From: an uncultured Blastocatellia bacterium
GTDB taxonomy: Bacteria; Acidobacteriota; Blastocatellia; HR10
NCBI GenBank assembly: GCA_937934295.1
Contig: CALHAI010000003.1
Location: 1 to 64,000, forward strand
Length of the DNA stretch: 64,000 bases
Direction of reading: 5' to 3'
Made by a program: the position numbers and the translations under genes
Part shown: positions 1 to 9,980 of the stretch, one piece after another
How positions within the stretch are numbered: the first letter of the stretch is position 1
Layout: each line of letters begins with the position of its first letter
The notes under the pieces: model-generated
Database searches by the model: none
What the model was told of the DNA's origin: nothing
What the model saw: only the letters and a program-made list of their open reading frames with translations

Positions 1-226
1 CTACAAGGCGTTGTTGCTCATCGTAGATGTCGAATCGGAAATCATCAGGGGATCCACCTTGAATGCATTTCTGGATCCACAATGTAGCGGGCTCCTGCCT
101 GGGAGCGAGAGCGGGAACACCCGTTGGTTGGGAAGATCCCAAGACGAAAAGCCCAACGAGAGCGACGATAGGGAGAAACCCTTGTCCTTTCCCCCGACTT
201 CTTACGAGTATCGCCCGTTCACTCAT
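1..226 (-). CDS. secreted protein, 5' part only (runs off the left edge)
   Basis: Reading the minus strand from ATG at 226 gives 75 open codons up to the window edge, so the carboxy end is missing. An AGGAG Shine-Dalgarno lies seven bases before the ATG. The first 40 residues look like a signal peptide: basic n-region (RSRGKGQ), a hydrophobic core (FLPIVALVGLFVLG) and a small-residue region. The mature start contains TLWIQKCIQGGSPDDFRFDIY, loosely like a small beta-sandwich domain of secreted proteins, but I cannot name a family. It is divergent from the sugar dehydrogenase at 430. The exported location is well supported; the function is unknown. Confidence 0.6.
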   Translation of the reverse strand, partial: MSERAILVRSRGKGQGFLPIVALVGLFVLGSSQPTGVPALAPRQEPATLWIQKCIQGGSPDDFRFDIYDEQQRLV

Positions 227-378
227 AGCCCGTCTCCTCTTTCAGGATTTGGCCGGATTGTACGATGCCGATCTGTGGGCTCGTCAATCGGCTAAAGGGA
301 GTAATTTCGCCTCCGGCGAAGGGAGTATGTGGCCTCAAGCCATAATGCGGCATACGATGCGAAGCCGGCGCGGAGAGT

Positions 379-387
379 TGGTATAAT
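379..387 (+). promoter_or_regulatory. extended -10 promoter element before the sugar dehydrogenase
   Basis: TGGTATAAT is a perfect extended -10 (TGn plus TATAAT at 382-387), about 40 bases before the start at 430. No good -35 is seen at the right spacing, as is common for extended -10 promoters. It lies in the divergent intergenic region 227-429. Confidence 0.5.
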
Positions 388-429
388 GAAGGGCGTTCGG
401 CTAACTCGGACAAATGTGGGGCGGTGCCT

Positions 430-1746
430 ATGCGGGAGGGAGCGCAGGGGGAGTTAGAGGTGCGGATCGTAAAGCGTCGGGCGCGCGTGGTCGTTCTGGG
501 CTTAGGACATGTGGGATTGCCACTGGCTGTGGAGTTCGCGCGAGCGGGATTTCTTGTGACCGGGGTGGAGATTGATGCGCAGCGCGTCGCGCATCTTGAG
601 CGCGGGGAGAGCTATGTGGCCGATATCCCTTCGGCGGAGCTCGAGCCGCTCGTTCGGAGCAGGAGGCTGCGCGTGACCGTAGACGCGGGTACGCTCGCTG
701 AGGCGGATCTCGCCTTCATCTGCGTGCCGACGCCGATGAGTAAATCTCGGGAGCCAGACCTGTCTTACATCTGGCGGGCAGTAGAGACCATCTGCGAGCA
801 TCTGCATCCGGGGATGCTCGTGGTGCTGGAGAGCACGACCTATCCGGGGACGACCGAGGACGTGGTGTTGCCTCGGCTGCGCGCGACGGGGTTGGAGCTG
901 GATCGCGACTTCTATCTGGCCTTCTCGCCCGAGCGGATCGATCCCGGCAACCGCCACTATCGGCTTCGGGATATTCCGAAGCTCATCGGCGGGGCGAGCG
1001 CGCCAAGCGCGCATTTGGCGGCGCTCGCTTATCGGCAGATCATCCCGACGGTTCACGTCGTCTCCTCGGCGCGGGTGGCCGAGATGGCCAAGCTCTTGGA
1101 GAACACGTTTCGAGCCGTCAACATCGCGCTCGCCAATGAATTCGCCCTGATCTGTCGAGCGCTTGGCGTGGACGTGTGGGAGGTCATCGAGGCGGCGGCG
1201 ACCAAGCCTTTTGGCTTCATGCCGTTTTCTCCGGGGCCGGGGATCGGCGGAGCGTGTATTCCGGTGAATCCTGGATACCTTGTGTGGAAATCTCGGCGAC
1301 ATGGCTTCGAGCCTCGGCTCATCGGCGTGGCGGAAGAGATCAATCGGTTCATGCCGTATTATGCCGTGGACGTGATCGCGGAAGCGCTCAATGCTCGGGG
1401 GAAGCCGGTGAAAGGCGCCCGCCTCCTGATCTTAGGGGTCGCGTACAAGCGAGACGTGGGCGACGTGCGAGAGTCTCCGGCGGTGACGATCCTCGAAGAG
1501 TTGCTGCGGCGTGGAGCGGATGTGGCGTATTCGGATCCGCACGTCGAACGGGTGGAGATCGGGATACGCGCCTTTCAGAGCATCCCCCTGACAGCCGACG
1601 CGTTGGCGGCCTCCGATGGTGTGGTGATTGTGACCGATCACTCGACCTTCGACTATCGGCTCATCGTGGAGCACGCTCCCCTGGTTGTGGACCTTCGGAA
1701 CGCGACGCGAGGCTTCGGGCAGCATCCCAACGTAGTGCGGTTATGA
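430..1746 (+). CDS. nucleotide sugar dehydrogenase (UDP-GlcNAc/ManNAc 6-dehydrogenase type)
   Basis: Oxidises C6 of a UDP-N-acetylhexosamine to the uronate with two NAD+, supplying acidic sugars for surface polysaccharide. The protein of about 438 residues has an N-terminal Rossmann fold (VVVLGLGHVGLPLA), the family signatures FICVPTPMS and ESTTYPGTTE, and the active-site loop GPGIGGACIPVNPGYL with catalytic Cys near residue 276. The usual His before that Cys (GGHC) is Ala here. The C-terminal substrate domain has LGVAYKRDVGDVRESPA. A GTG at 424 is an alternative start. Its TGA overlaps the next ATG (ATGA at 1743-1746), so the two are translationally coupled. The exact sugar cannot be told from sequence. 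Confidence 0.9.
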   Translation: MREGAQGELEVRIVKRRARVVVLGLGHVGLPLAVEFARAGFLVTGVEIDAQRVAHLERGESYVADIPSAELEPLVRSRRLRVTVDAGTLAEADLAFICVPTPMSKSREPDLSYIWRAVETICEHLHPGMLVVLESTTYPGTTEDVVLPRLRATGLELDRDFYLAFSPERIDPGNRHYRLRDIPKLIGGASAPSAHLAALAYRQIIPTVHVVSSARVAEMAKLLENTFRAVNIALANEFALICRALGVDVWEVIEAAATKPFGFMPFSPGPGIGGACIPVNPGYLVWKSRRHGFEPRLIGVAEEINRFMPYYAVDVIAEALNARGKPVKGARLLILGVAYKRDVGDVRESPAVTILEELLRRGADVAYSDPHVERVEIGIRAFQSIPLTADALAASDGVVIVTDHSTFDYRLIVEHAPLVVDLRNATRGFGQHPNVVRL

Positions 1747-3269
1747 AGAAAGCCGTTGGAGCAGGGGTGTTGGTCGGAGCGTCGCTTCTCATCCTGGGAG
1801 CGACGATCCAGATCTCTCAATGGGGGAAGCCGCTGCCGCCGCGCTTTCACCTCCTCATGGTGCGCGATCGGGAGGGCATGGACGAGTGGGCGTATCAAGC
1901 GGGAGGGGGGGAACGGTTGATCCTCCGCGATGAAGATGGGGATGGGCGCGCGGATCGGCTCCTCTTCTTTCTGGAGGGAGAGCTGAAATGGGAGGTCGCT
2001 CGTCCGGCGCCGATCCTGTGGCGCCCGGGACGCACCGTTTCGGCGCCGGCGCGACATCTCGTGCTCTGTCTGGACGGCGTGCCCTTCGAGATCATGGCGG
2101 CGCTTTGGCGAGAAGGACATTTCCGCGAATTCCTTCCGCCGGAGCGCGTGATCAGCACCTTCCCCGCCGACTCGGATCTCGCGCTCTCGGTGCTGCTTCA
2201 TGCGCCGCCTTCGCCGGGATATGAGAATCGGTATTTCGACCGGCAGAGAAATCGCGTGAGCGGAGGCGTTCGCGTTACCCTTCGGCAAGATCTGCCGTAT
2301 CATCGTCGGCTCGACTATGCCTTTCCCGGCGTTCTGCGAGGTCCGGCCTATCTCTTCCCCGAGAGGGCCTTCTTTGACGATCTGACCCGCTTGCGCGCCC
2401 GATTCCGCGCATCGTCCAAGCGCGTCTTCCTCGCACATCTCTCGACGACCGACGTGCTGTTTCACGTGCGCTCGCCCGAGCAGGTGCGGCGGTATCTGCT
2501 CGCCGTCGAACAGGTCGTGCGGGAACTTCTCTTGGAGAGTCGTGGCACGCTGAGGATCACGCTCCTCTCAGATCACGGGAACACGCTCTCTCATGTCAAG
2601 CGCATCGCGCTCGAAGAGGCCCTGCGCGCGGCTGGATATCGCGTGGAGGAGCGCTTGCGAGATGCGCGAAGCGTGGTGATCCCGGGATACGGATTGATTG
2701 GAGCAGTGGCGCTTTATGCCCGTCCGGAGATCGTGGGCGACGTGTGTCGAATTGCACAGGAGGTTCCGGGTGTGGACTTCTGTGTCTTTCGCGAATGGGA
2801 GGGAGAGATGCCGGTGGTCATCATCGAAGGTCAACGCGGGCGCGCACGTCTTCGATTCGATCCGACGCGGGAGGCGTTTCGCTACGATGTCATGTGGGGG
2901 GATCCGCTGCAACTTCTTCCTCTTTGGGAGGAGTTGCGACGGGAAGGGAAGGCAGATCCCGATGGCTTCATTCCCCAAGCCGTGCTCTTTGAAGCGACGG
3001 TCGGACACCTCTATCCGGATGCCGTGCGTCGCCTGTACGAGGCGATGGGGGGACGTCAGGTGGAGAATCCGGCCGATCTGCTGCTGAGTTTACAGGACGG
3101 ATACTATTTCGGCAGTCGGCGCTTCGATTGGTTCGTCCGATTGCGCAGCACGCATGGCGGAGCCACGCAGCGGTCCTCTGTGGGATTCGTCATGTCCACA
3201 GACGTTCGCTTCGCGCGCCCGCTCTCGGCATCGGAGGTCCTGCCGGCGAATGGGATCGTCATCGAGTGA
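1743..3269 (+). CDS. alkaline-phosphatase-superfamily protein, membrane-anchored or exported
   Basis: A 508-residue protein starting with an N-terminal hydrophobic segment (residues 4-23), so probably exported or membrane-anchored. From residue about 105 it reads like the phosphodiesterase/phosphatase superfamily: HLVLCLDGVPFE (candidate metal Asp111), AHLSTTDVLFH and LLSDHGN. An Asp-rich DEDGDGRAD stretch near residue 63 resembles a calcium loop. It overlaps the sugar dehydrogenase by four bases, and probably acts on an envelope phosphoester or modifies the glycan pathway product; that role is an inference from context. The nucleophile position is not the usual Thr/Ser directly after the first metal Asp, so catalytic competence is uncertain. 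Confidence 0.7.
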   Translation: MKKAVGAGVLVGASLLILGATIQISQWGKPLPPRFHLLMVRDREGMDEWAYQAGGGERLILRDEDGDGRADRLLFFLEGELKWEVARPAPILWRPGRTVSAPARHLVLCLDGVPFEIMAALWREGHFREFLPPERVISTFPADSDLALSVLLHAPPSPGYENRYFDRQRNRVSGGVRVTLRQDLPYHRRLDYAFPGVLRGPAYLFPERAFFDDLTRLRARFRASSKRVFLAHLSTTDVLFHVRSPEQVRRYLLAVEQVVRELLLESRGTLRITLLSDHGNTLSHVKRIALEEALRAAGYRVEERLRDARSVVIPGYGLIGAVALYARPEIVGDVCRIAQEVPGVDFCVFREWEGEMPVVIIEGQRGRARLRFDPTREAFRYDVMWGDPLQLLPLWEELRREGKADPDGFIPQAVLFEATVGHLYPDAVRRLYEAMGGRQVENPADLLLSLQDGYYFGSRRFDWFVRLRSTHGGATQRSSVGFVMSTDVRFARPLSASEVLPANGIVIE

Positions 3270-3312
3270 CGATGAGCGGAAGAGGGCGCGCCGGTGGTAT
3301 AGGGAGCTGTGG

Positions 3313-3930
3313 ATGCGGCAGACGTTTAATGCCGAACATCTCTCGCTCATCGAGCAAGCGCGGCGCCGAGCCGAGCGGCTCGTGTGGGGCTTTTATGTCC
3401 TCTCCGGACGCGAGGGCGAGCGCGTTCGCTATGAGGTGAAAACGCTTCGCGATCTGTGTCCTGAAGAGGTGCGCGATGACGCGCTGGCGCATCTGGTCTG
3501 CTACGAATGTGTGCGGCGCGTCGGCGCTCATGTCTTGCAGCAGTACGAGCTATATCGCATCTGTCTGCAAGATCATCGGCTCTTAGAAGCCGCCCGTGCG
3601 CTTCCTCGACTGCTCGATCTGCGCGCCCTGCTCCTTTACGTCCTCACGCATGAACTGGTTCATGTGGTGCGCTTCGTTCAGAAGTTGCAGCGGATTGATC
3701 TCCCTTTGGGTGAACGCGCGACTGAGGAAGCCATCGTCGAGCGGACGGCGTGGAAGATCCTCGCGCGCGTGCGCGCCTATCCCATGGAGCGATTGCGCGA
3801 GTTCCTCTCCCCGAGCGGGTGGGCGATACCAGGAGAGGGATGCCCCGAGGGCGCCGAGGCGTTTATCCGGCCGCCACTGCGGGGCGGTCTCTCAGACGTT
3901 GCAAGCGGAAACGCGCTCTCATCCCTCTAG
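3313..3930 (+). CDS. HExxH-motif protein, putative zinc metalloprotein
   Basis: About 205 residues from ATG 3313, which has AGGGAG six bases upstream; ATG 3250 would extend the protein by 21 residues and overlap the previous gene. The protein has THELVHVVRF, an HExxH zinc-binding motif (His113, Glu114, His117), followed 21-22 residues later by the Glu pair in ATEEAIVE, a plausible third ligand, as in gluzincin-type folds. No signal peptide is visible, so it is probably cytoplasmic. It is the third gene of a plus-strand unit and its stop faces that of ftsZ 13 bases away. I do not recognise the family by name; peptidase activity is an inference from the motif. Confidence 0.6.
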   Translation: MRQTFNAEHLSLIEQARRRAERLVWGFYVLSGREGERVRYEVKTLRDLCPEEVRDDALAHLVCYECVRRVGAHVLQQYELYRICLQDHRLLEAARALPRLLDLRALLLYVLTHELVHVVRFVQKLQRIDLPLGERATEEAIVERTAWKILARVRAYPMERLREFLSPSGWAIPGEGCPEGAEAFIRPPLRGGLSDVASGNALSSL

Positions 3931-3943
3931 TACGCACCCGACC

Positions 3944-5080
3944 TCAATCCGCTCGCTTCCTGAGGAAGGTCGGCACGTCCAAGTCCTGGGGCGAGCGCGT
4001 CGGAAGTCCGGTCTCGTGAGGCGAGGGAGAGAATGCCGATCCCGATTGGCGTATCGGAATGCTCTTGACCTCGGCGGGCTCGGCCTCACGATCGAATCCC
4101 GTGGCGATGACCGTGACCTTGATCTCGTTGCGCATGTTCTCGTCAATCACGGCGCCGAAGAGGATGTTCGCTTCCTCATGGGCCGCCTCGCGGATCAGCG
4201 TGATGGATTGATTGACTTCGTGCAACGTGATGTCCGGACCGCCGGTCACGTTGATGAGCACACCACGGGCACCTTGGATTGACGTCTCCTCCAGAAGCGG
4301 ACTGGAGATCGCCCGCTTGGCCGCATCGAGCGCCTTGTTCTCTCCGGCCCCGTGCCCGGTACCCATCAGGGCGCGTCCCATGCCGCTCATGATCGTCTTC
4401 ACGTCGGCGAAGTCGAGGTTAATGAGCCCGGGGATGGTGATCAGGTCGGAGATGCCCTGCACAGCCTGGCGTAGCACCTCATCGGCGAGCTTGAAAGCTT
4501 CCAGGAGGGTGAAGTTGCGATCCACAATGCTCAGGAGTCGCTCATTGGGGATGGTGATGAGCGTATCCACGCACTCGCGCAATTCCCGCAGGCCTTGTTC
4601 GGCCACTTCCATCCGCCGGCGACCCTCGAAGTGGAAAGGTTTCGTGACGACGGCCACCGTGAGCGCCCCCACCTCGACAGCCAGGCTCGCGATGATGGGC
4701 GCCGCGCCGGTCCCCGTTCCCCCTCCCAGTCCCGCTGTGACGAAGACCATGTCGGCACCTTCGATGAGCTCCAGGATCTTCTCCGTGTCCTCCAGGGCCG
4801 CCTGTCGCCCCACTTCGGGATTAGCGCCGGCACCCAACCCTTTGGTCAGTTTGGCGCCGAGCTGAATCTTGATCGGGGCTTTGGACATCTTCAGGGCTTG
4901 CAGATCGGTGTTCGCCGCGATGAACTGCACGCCCTCGATGCCCGCCTCGATCATGTGGTTGATGGCATTCCCCCCACTGCCTCCAACGCCGATGACTTTG
5001 ATCACGGCCCCATTGGCCGTCTCCTCGGCGAAGTCGATCTTCAAGCTGCTCACGAAATCTCTCGTCTCCGCTTGCATCAT
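3944..5080 (-). CDS. ftsZ: cell division GTPase FtsZ
   Basis: Tubulin-like GTPase that polymerises into the Z ring at midcell. The 378-residue product has the nucleotide loop [13 protein letters not shown] (31-43), the tubulin signature [10 protein letters not shown] (119-128), NxDFADV in the T7 region, and the short C-terminal tail [11 protein letters not shown] that binds FtsA and other anchors; the variable linker before the tail is short. The start ATG is preceded by AGGAGGGG. It is the last gene of the dcw cluster, 37 bases after ftsA. Confidence 0.98.
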   Translation of the reverse strand: MMQAETRDFVSSLKIDFAEETANGAVIKVIGVGGSGGNAINHMIEAGIEGVQFIAANTDLQALKMSKAPIKIQLGAKLTKGLGAGANPEVGRQAALEDTEKILELIEGADMVFVTAGLGGGTGTGAAPIIASLAVEVGALTVAVVTKPFHFEGRRRMEVAEQGLRELRECVDTLITIPNERLLSIVDRNFTLLEAFKLADEVLRQAVQGISDLITIPGLINLDFADVKTIMSGMGRALMGTGHGAGENKALDAAKRAISSPLLEETSIQGARGVLINVTGGPDITLHEVNQSITLIREAAHEEANILFGAVIDENMRNEIKVTVIATGFDREAEPAEVKSIPIRQSGSAFSPSPHETGLPTRSPQDLDVPTFLRKRAD

Positions 5081-5117
5081 CTCCCCTCCTTCTGTGTGTT
5101 CTCTCCGTCCGTTCGAT

Positions 5118-6359
5118 TCAGAAGAAATTCGCCAGCCAGCTCCGGACGCGCGCGGCCGTGCGGGAGATCGCTCCCGGCGCCGACATCGTGTGATAATACC
5201 GTCCCAGACGTCCCCGGTGAGCGATCATCACCAGGCCGATCGCCGTTGTGTAGAGCGGACTGTTGGTCTCCTCCGAGAGCCCGGTCACACCCAAGGGGTA
5301 TCCCAGGCGCGTGGGATGATCGAAGATCTGCTCGGCCAAATCGGTCAGGCCTTGCAGGAGCGCCCCACCGCCGGTCAGGATGATCCCACTGGAGAGCTCG
5401 CGTTCAAATCCGGCACGCTTGATCTCCTCGCTGACGTGGCCGAGGATCTCTTCAGCGCGCGGTTGTAGGATCTCGCACAAGAGCCGCCGCGAGAGCGCGC
5501 GCGGCGGGCGCCGCCCGACGCTGGGGACCTCAATCGTCTCATCGCTCTCGGCCGCGAGCGTCGGCAGGACGCATCCATAAGTCCGCTTGATGCGCTCGGC
5601 CTCGGGGATCGGCGTGCGCAGACCGAAAGCGATGTCGTTCGTGAAGTGCGATCCCCCGAAGGGGAAGATCGCCGTGTGCTGCACGGCGCCGCGTTGGTAG
5701 ATGGCGAGACTCGTCGTCTCGCCCCCGATATTGATGACCGCCGATCCGTACTCGCGTTCGTCATCGGTGAGTGTGGCCTCGGCGGCCGCGACCGGCTCCA
5801 GCACGATATCAGCCACGAGCAGACCGGCGCGATTCACCGCGCTGATGATGTTCTGCCGGACCGTGATGGGGCCGGTGATGATGTGCACGGCCACTTCCAG
5901 GCGCGTGCCCAACATGTCAAGGGGATCGCTGATGCCATCTTGGCCGTCAATGATGTACTCCTGCGGTTGGACGTCAATGATCTCATGCCCGCCCGGGAGC
6001 GTGACGACGCAGGCCGTCTCGATCACGCGCTTGATGTCGGCGCGCGTGATCCGCCGATCGGCATTCGTGATGGCGATGACCCCCCGATTGTTGAGCCCGC
6101 GCAACAGCGTCCCCGACATGCTCACGTGAACCGATTCGGCGATGAGCCCGGACATCCGCTCGGCCTCCTCGACCGCCCGCCGAATCGGCTCGGCCGCCGC
6201 GTCGGGATTCACGATGACGCCTTTGCGAAGTCCTCGGGACTCCGCCGTTCCCACCCCCATGATCTCCAACCGGCCATCATCGTTGATCTCGGCGATGACG
6301 GCCATCGTCCGCGTGGTGCCGATGTCGAGTCCAACGACGTGCGTCTCCTGTCTGGCCAT
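5118..6359 (-). CDS. ftsA: cell division protein FtsA
   Basis: Actin-like ATPase that tethers FtsZ to the membrane and recruits the later divisome. The 413-residue product has the actin-family phosphate loop [15 protein letters not shown] near the N-terminus, the SHS2/1C region ([11 protein letters not shown]), a second ATP-binding stretch ([15 protein letters not shown]) and ILTGGGALL. The C-terminus ([10 protein letters not shown]) is a short amphipathic helix typical of the FtsA membrane anchor. Three bases separate its start from the end of ftsQ, so the two are almost certainly co-translated. Confidence 0.97.
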   Translation of the reverse strand: MARQETHVVGLDIGTTRTMAVIAEINDDGRLEIMGVGTAESRGLRKGVIVNPDAAAEPIRRAVEEAERMSGLIAESVHVSMSGTLLRGLNNRGVIAITNADRRITRADIKRVIETACVVTLPGGHEIIDVQPQEYIIDGQDGISDPLDMLGTRLEVAVHIITGPITVRQNIISAVNRAGLLVADIVLEPVAAAEATLTDDEREYGSAVINIGGETTSLAIYQRGAVQHTAIFPFGGSHFTNDIAFGLRTPIPEAERIKRTYGCVLPTLAAESDETIEVPSVGRRPPRALSRRLLCEILQPRAEEILGHVSEEIKRAGFERELSSGIILTGGGALLQGLTDLAEQIFDHPTRLGYPLGVTGLSEETNSPLYTTAIGLVMIAHRGRLGRYYHTMSAPGAISRTAARVRSWLANFF

Positions 6360-6362
6360 AGG

Positions 6363-7382
6363 TCACCTCGCTCGTGTCGAGTGAAGTCTCGCTCGCGTGC
6401 GCGCTCGAACTGGGGCTTCCACGGCCTCGCGCGAGCGCGCGGGCGTCACGGCGCGCGGCCGTTCGGGGAGTCGAACCACGACACGCGAGGGTTGCGAGAC
6501 GTCAATATAGCTGATCGTCACATCCTCCTGCAGCAATTCCGCCGTGGGCGCCACGCCCAGGCGCTGCAGCTCCGCCGCATCTTGCTTCTTCACGGCGCTC
6601 AGGATCTGCAGGCTCAACTCGAACCGTCGCCGAAAGTCTCGATCGCCCAGATGAATCCACGTCATCGGGCTTTCGGTGAGATTCACCGTCACGTTCTTCA
6701 GATCGCGAAGGTTCACCTGATCCACGCGATCCCAATAGCTCGGCTCGGGCGCGCTCAATTCCTGCTGAAGCTGCCGATAGAGCGCCACGCGCTGCCGATT
6801 CTCCGCCGCGGCCAGGTCGGATTCCTCCTCGCTCCATCCCACCAGCAGCGGAAGCATTTGCGACCCGAGCAAGTGAAAATCACCGATGACGACTCCTTCC
6901 TCGTCCACGCAAACCGGTGTGCCGCGGTTCCGCGCGACAAGCGCGACGGGCGTGCGCTCGATGACGCGCACGCGCACCTCATCGGGCAGAACACGCGTGA
7001 TCTCCACGTCTTTGAGGAGGGGATGTTTCCGGAGTTCCGCCCGCAGGGTGTGGAGATCGGTCCGCAGGACGCCGCGACTCGTCGCCCGTCGGACGATGAC
7101 CTCGATCTCTTGAGCGGAGACGCGCGCGGTACCCGTGATCCGCAACGTCTTCATCTCGAAGGCCGCCGTTTGCATCAGAGCGCGAGCGGCGAGGCCGAGC
7201 GCGCCAAGCCCCAGAAGTGGAATGAGGATCCGGGAGGCCCCCCACAGGGTCTTCCGAAGTCGAAGGCGCTCCGCCCTGCGATCCGATTCGCGAGCGACGG
7301 TCTCCACCATGCGCGCCGGACGGCGGCGATCCCGCGCTCGACGCGTTCGCGGCACAACGACCTGATTCACGTGCGTGGGCAT
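6363..7382 (-). CDS. ftsQ: cell division protein FtsQ (POTRA domain)
   Basis: Bitopic divisome protein that bridges early and late components with FtsL and FtsB. The 339 residues show a basic cytoplasmic N-terminus (1-47), one transmembrane helix (about 48-67), a POTRA domain (about 75-145, TLRITGTARVSAQEIE to ERTPVALV) and the beta domain after it. The carboxy end is Arg/Pro-rich (RAVTPARSREAVEAPVRART). Only one base lies between its start and the stop of murC; murB and ddl, often found at this place, are absent. Confidence 0.93.
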   Translation of the reverse strand: MPTHVNQVVVPRTRRARDRRRPARMVETVARESDRRAERLRLRKTLWGASRILIPLLGLGALGLAARALMQTAAFEMKTLRITGTARVSAQEIEVIVRRATSRGVLRTDLHTLRAELRKHPLLKDVEITRVLPDEVRVRVIERTPVALVARNRGTPVCVDEEGVVIGDFHLLGSQMLPLLVGWSEEESDLAAAENRQRVALYRQLQQELSAPEPSYWDRVDQVNLRDLKNVTVNLTESPMTWIHLGDRDFRRRFELSLQILSAVKKQDAAELQRLGVAPTAELLQEDVTISYIDVSQPSRVVVRLPERPRAVTPARSREAVEAPVRARTRARLHSTRAR

Positions 7383-7383
7383 G

Positions 7384-8793
7384 TCAGCCTCCCTTGGATG
7401 TGGTCTCCGACGCGCGTTCGGCGGCTCCCTGAAGAGCGGCTATGAGCCGATCGGCTGCCTGCGTGACGCTCCCGGCGCCAAGCGTCAACAGAAGATCGCC
7501 CGGGTAGAGGACGGCGAGCGCCGCTTCGATTGCCGCGTCCAAATCGCCCACGTACTGCGCATTCCGATGGCCGAACTCCCGAAGCCGCTCGACGAGCCGC
7601 TCCGCCCTCACCCCCTCGATCGGTTCCTCGCCCGCCGCATAGATGTCCGTGACGAGCACGACGTCGGCATCATAGAAGGCGCGGGCGAAGTCATCCAGAA
7701 GCAGATGCGTCCGCGTGTAGCGATGCGGTTGGAAGAGGACGACCACGCGCCGCCCGCAGAGCCGCGCCGTCGCCAACGTCGCCTTGATCTCCGTCGGATG
7801 ATGCCCATAATCGTCCACGATGAGGACCCCACCGGCTTCGCCTTTGACCTGGAATCGGCGGTCCACACCGCGGAAGTCCTCGAGCGCGGCGGCGATCGTC
7901 TCAAACGGGATCTCCAGATCGAGTCCCACCGCGCACGCGGCCAGCGCATTGTACACGTTGTGCTGTCCCGAGACGCTCAGTCGAATCCGCCCGAGCGTCT
8001 CCCCTCTCCACCGCGCGACGAACGTCGTGCGGAAGCAATCGGGCATCTCGATCTCCACGGCCGAGACCTCCGATTGCGAGGAGAGGCCATAGGTGAGCAC
8101 TTTCCGCATCACGCGCGGCAGGATCGCTTGCACGTTCTCATCATCCAAGCACACAATGACCGAGCCGTAGAACGGCACGCGATTGGCGAACTCGACGAAC
8201 GCGTCGCGCAGCTCCGCCAGATCGGCGTAGTGATCCAGATGTTCGCGATCAATGTTGGTGATGACGGCGAATGTGGGCGAGAGCTTCAGGAATGAGCGGT
8301 CGCTCTCATCGGCCTCGACGACCATGAAGTCTCCGCTGCCGAGCTTCGCATGACTGTCAATGGCGCGGAGCCGTCCGCCGACGACGATCGTCGGATCCCA
8401 TCTCGCCTGCGCGAGCACGGTGGCGATCATCGAGGTCGTCGTCGTCTTCCCGTGTGATCCGGCCACAGCGATGCTGTACTTCAAGCGCATGAGTTCGGCG
8501 AGCATCTCCGCGCGGGGGATGACAGGGATTTGCCGCTCACGGGCGGCCACCAGTTCTGGATTCTCCGGGCGCACGGCTGTCGAGAAGACGACGACGTCCG
8601 CCTCGCCGATATTCTCCGGGTGATGGCCGATGGTGATGCGCGCGCCGAGTCGTTGCAAGCGCTCTAGGACGGGAGAGGGGCGGATATCCGAGCCCGAGAC
8701 GCGATAGCCGAGATTGAGCAGGAGTTCGGCGATGCCGCTCATGCCCGCGCCGCCGATGCCCACCAAATGGACGGTGCGAATGCGCTTCAACAT
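7384..8793 (-). CDS. murC: UDP-N-acetylmuramate--L-alanine ligase MurC
   Basis: Cytoplasmic ATP-dependent ligase that adds L-Ala to UDP-MurNAc, the first amino-acid step of peptidoglycan precursor synthesis. The product is 469 residues. It begins with the MurC/MPL Rossmann signature [15 protein letters not shown], has the Mur ATP loop [12 protein letters not shown] (111-122), and later [11 protein letters not shown] and [10 protein letters not shown], both typical of MurC. The ATG at 8793 follows GGAGGGGCAAGG and overlaps the end of murG by seven bases; upstream in-frame codons belong to the murG shadow. Confidence 0.97.
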   Translation of the reverse strand: MLKRIRTVHLVGIGGAGMSGIAELLLNLGYRVSGSDIRPSPVLERLQRLGARITIGHHPENIGEADVVVFSTAVRPENPELVAARERQIPVIPRAEMLAELMRLKYSIAVAGSHGKTTTTSMIATVLAQARWDPTIVVGGRLRAIDSHAKLGSGDFMVVEADESDRSFLKLSPTFAVITNIDREHLDHYADLAELRDAFVEFANRVPFYGSVIVCLDDENVQAILPRVMRKVLTYGLSSQSEVSAVEIEMPDCFRTTFVARWRGETLGRIRLSVSGQHNVYNALAACAVGLDLEIPFETIAAALEDFRGVDRRFQVKGEAGGVLIVDDYGHHPTEIKATLATARLCGRRVVVLFQPHRYTRTHLLLDDFARAFYDADVVLVTDIYAAGEEPIEGVRAERLVERLREFGHRNAQYVGDLDAAIEAALAVLYPGDLLLTLGAGSVTQAADRLIAALQGAAERASETTSKGG

Positions 8794-9980
8794 CCTTGCC
8801 CCTCCCTGTGCGTGGGTTCTTCGAGCGCGCGCTCGCCGATCTCCCGACCGCGGCACGGCGCGTTCTTGACGCGCATGAGGTCGAAGGCGAGGGCGACGAT
8901 CGCCCGGGCCGCTTCCGGATGCGCGCGACGGCGAGCGCACTCGGCCATCTCGTCAAGTCGCGCCGGGTCGTCCAAAAGCTCTCGAATGATCTCGGCCAAT
9001 CGCTCCGGCGTCGCCTCATCCTGAAGGAGACAGTACGCCGCGCCCGCGCGTTCGAGAGCGTGCGCGTTCTTCCGTTGATGCTCATCGGTCGCTGTCGGCA
9101 AAGGAATCAAGATCGCAGGCTTTCCGGCCGCCGCCAGCTCGGCGAGCGTCGTCGCCCCGGCGCGACAGAGGACCAGATCCGCGCGTGCCATCTCCTGGGC
9201 CATGTGCTCGATGAAGGGCACGACGGTGACGCGCTCCTGCAGACCGGCCCGCTCATACGCCGCGCGAACCCATGCGGCATCCCGTTCGCCCGTCTGATGC
9301 GTCACCGTGACCACGAGCGTCGAGGCGCGCTCCTGAAGGCTCGCAAAGAGTCGCGGCAATGCCTCCACCATACGTTCGTTGAGCGCGCGCGATCCCTGGC
9401 TGCCGCCGAAGATGAGCAGGTGGCGCTCCGGGCTGCGCGCCCGACGCTCCCGCGCGAGATCGGGCATCGCGAAGAACTCCGCTCGGACGGGATTCCCCGT
9501 CACGCGCGCTTTCGCCCCGAAGAAGGGCGCGGCTTCGGGGAAGGCCACCGCCGCCGCACGCACCAGTGGCGCCAACACGCGATTGGTGAATCCCGGATAC
9601 GCGTTCGGTTCGAGGATGAGCGTCGGAATGCCGAGGAGGGCGGCGATCAGGACGACCGGGCCGGACGTATACCCCCCAATGCCGATGACGACGTCCGGAC
9701 GCCGCCGCCGCATGATGCGCCAGGACTGCCATAAGCTCTTCGGCACTCGCCACAGCAACGTCGCGAGCGCCTGCCGCCACCCCACCCGCTTCAATCCGGC
9801 GATCTCGATCCGTTCCAGCTCAAACCCCGTGCGCGGGATGAGCATCACCTCAAGTCCTCGCGTCGTCCCTACGAACGTCACCTCCGTCGCCGGATCGTGT
9901 CGCCGAAAGGCATCGGCGATAGCGAGCCCGGGGAAGAGATGCCCGCCCGTCCCACTCGCGGCGATGAGAACCCTACACAT
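8787..9980 (-). CDS. murG: lipid II synthase MurG (UDP-GlcNAc transferase)
   Basis: Membrane-associated GT28 enzyme that adds GlcNAc to lipid I to make lipid II. The 397-residue protein opens with [17 protein letters not shown], the glycine-rich N-domain loop, followed by [25 protein letters not shown] and the acceptor/donor motif [26 protein letters not shown]. It overlaps ftsW upstream by eight bases and murC downstream by seven, indicating tight coupling. The carboxy end is somewhat longer than usual (about 30 extra residues rich in Arg and Glu). Confidence 0.97.
   Translation of the reverse strand: MCRVLIAASGTGGHLFPGLAIADAFRRHDPATEVTFVGTTRGLEVMLIPRTGFELERIEIAGLKRVGWRQALATLLWRVPKSLWQSWRIMRRRRPDVVIGIGGYTSGPVVLIAALLGIPTLILEPNAYPGFTNRVLAPLVRAAAVAFPEAAPFFGAKARVTGNPVRAEFFAMPDLARERRARSPERHLLIFGGSQGSRALNERMVEALPRLFASLQERASTLVVTVTHQTGERDAAWVRAAYERAGLQERVTVVPFIEHMAQEMARADLVLCRAGATTLAELAAAGKPAILIPLPTATDEHQRKNAHALERAGAAYCLLQDEATPERLAEIIRELLDDPARLDEMAECARRRAHPEAARAIVALAFDLMRVKNAPCRGREIGERALEEPTHREGQGC

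Noticed and set aside
11-295. Plus-strand frame at the left edge.
   Set aside because: The opposite strand has a proper ribosome site, ATG and signal peptide over the same bases, which explains the region better.
5646-7445. A 599-codon open frame on the plus strand opposite ftsA and ftsQ.
   Set aside because: It is antisense to two well-supported division genes, is rich in His/Arg/Asp as expected of a complementary frame in high-GC DNA, and matches no family.
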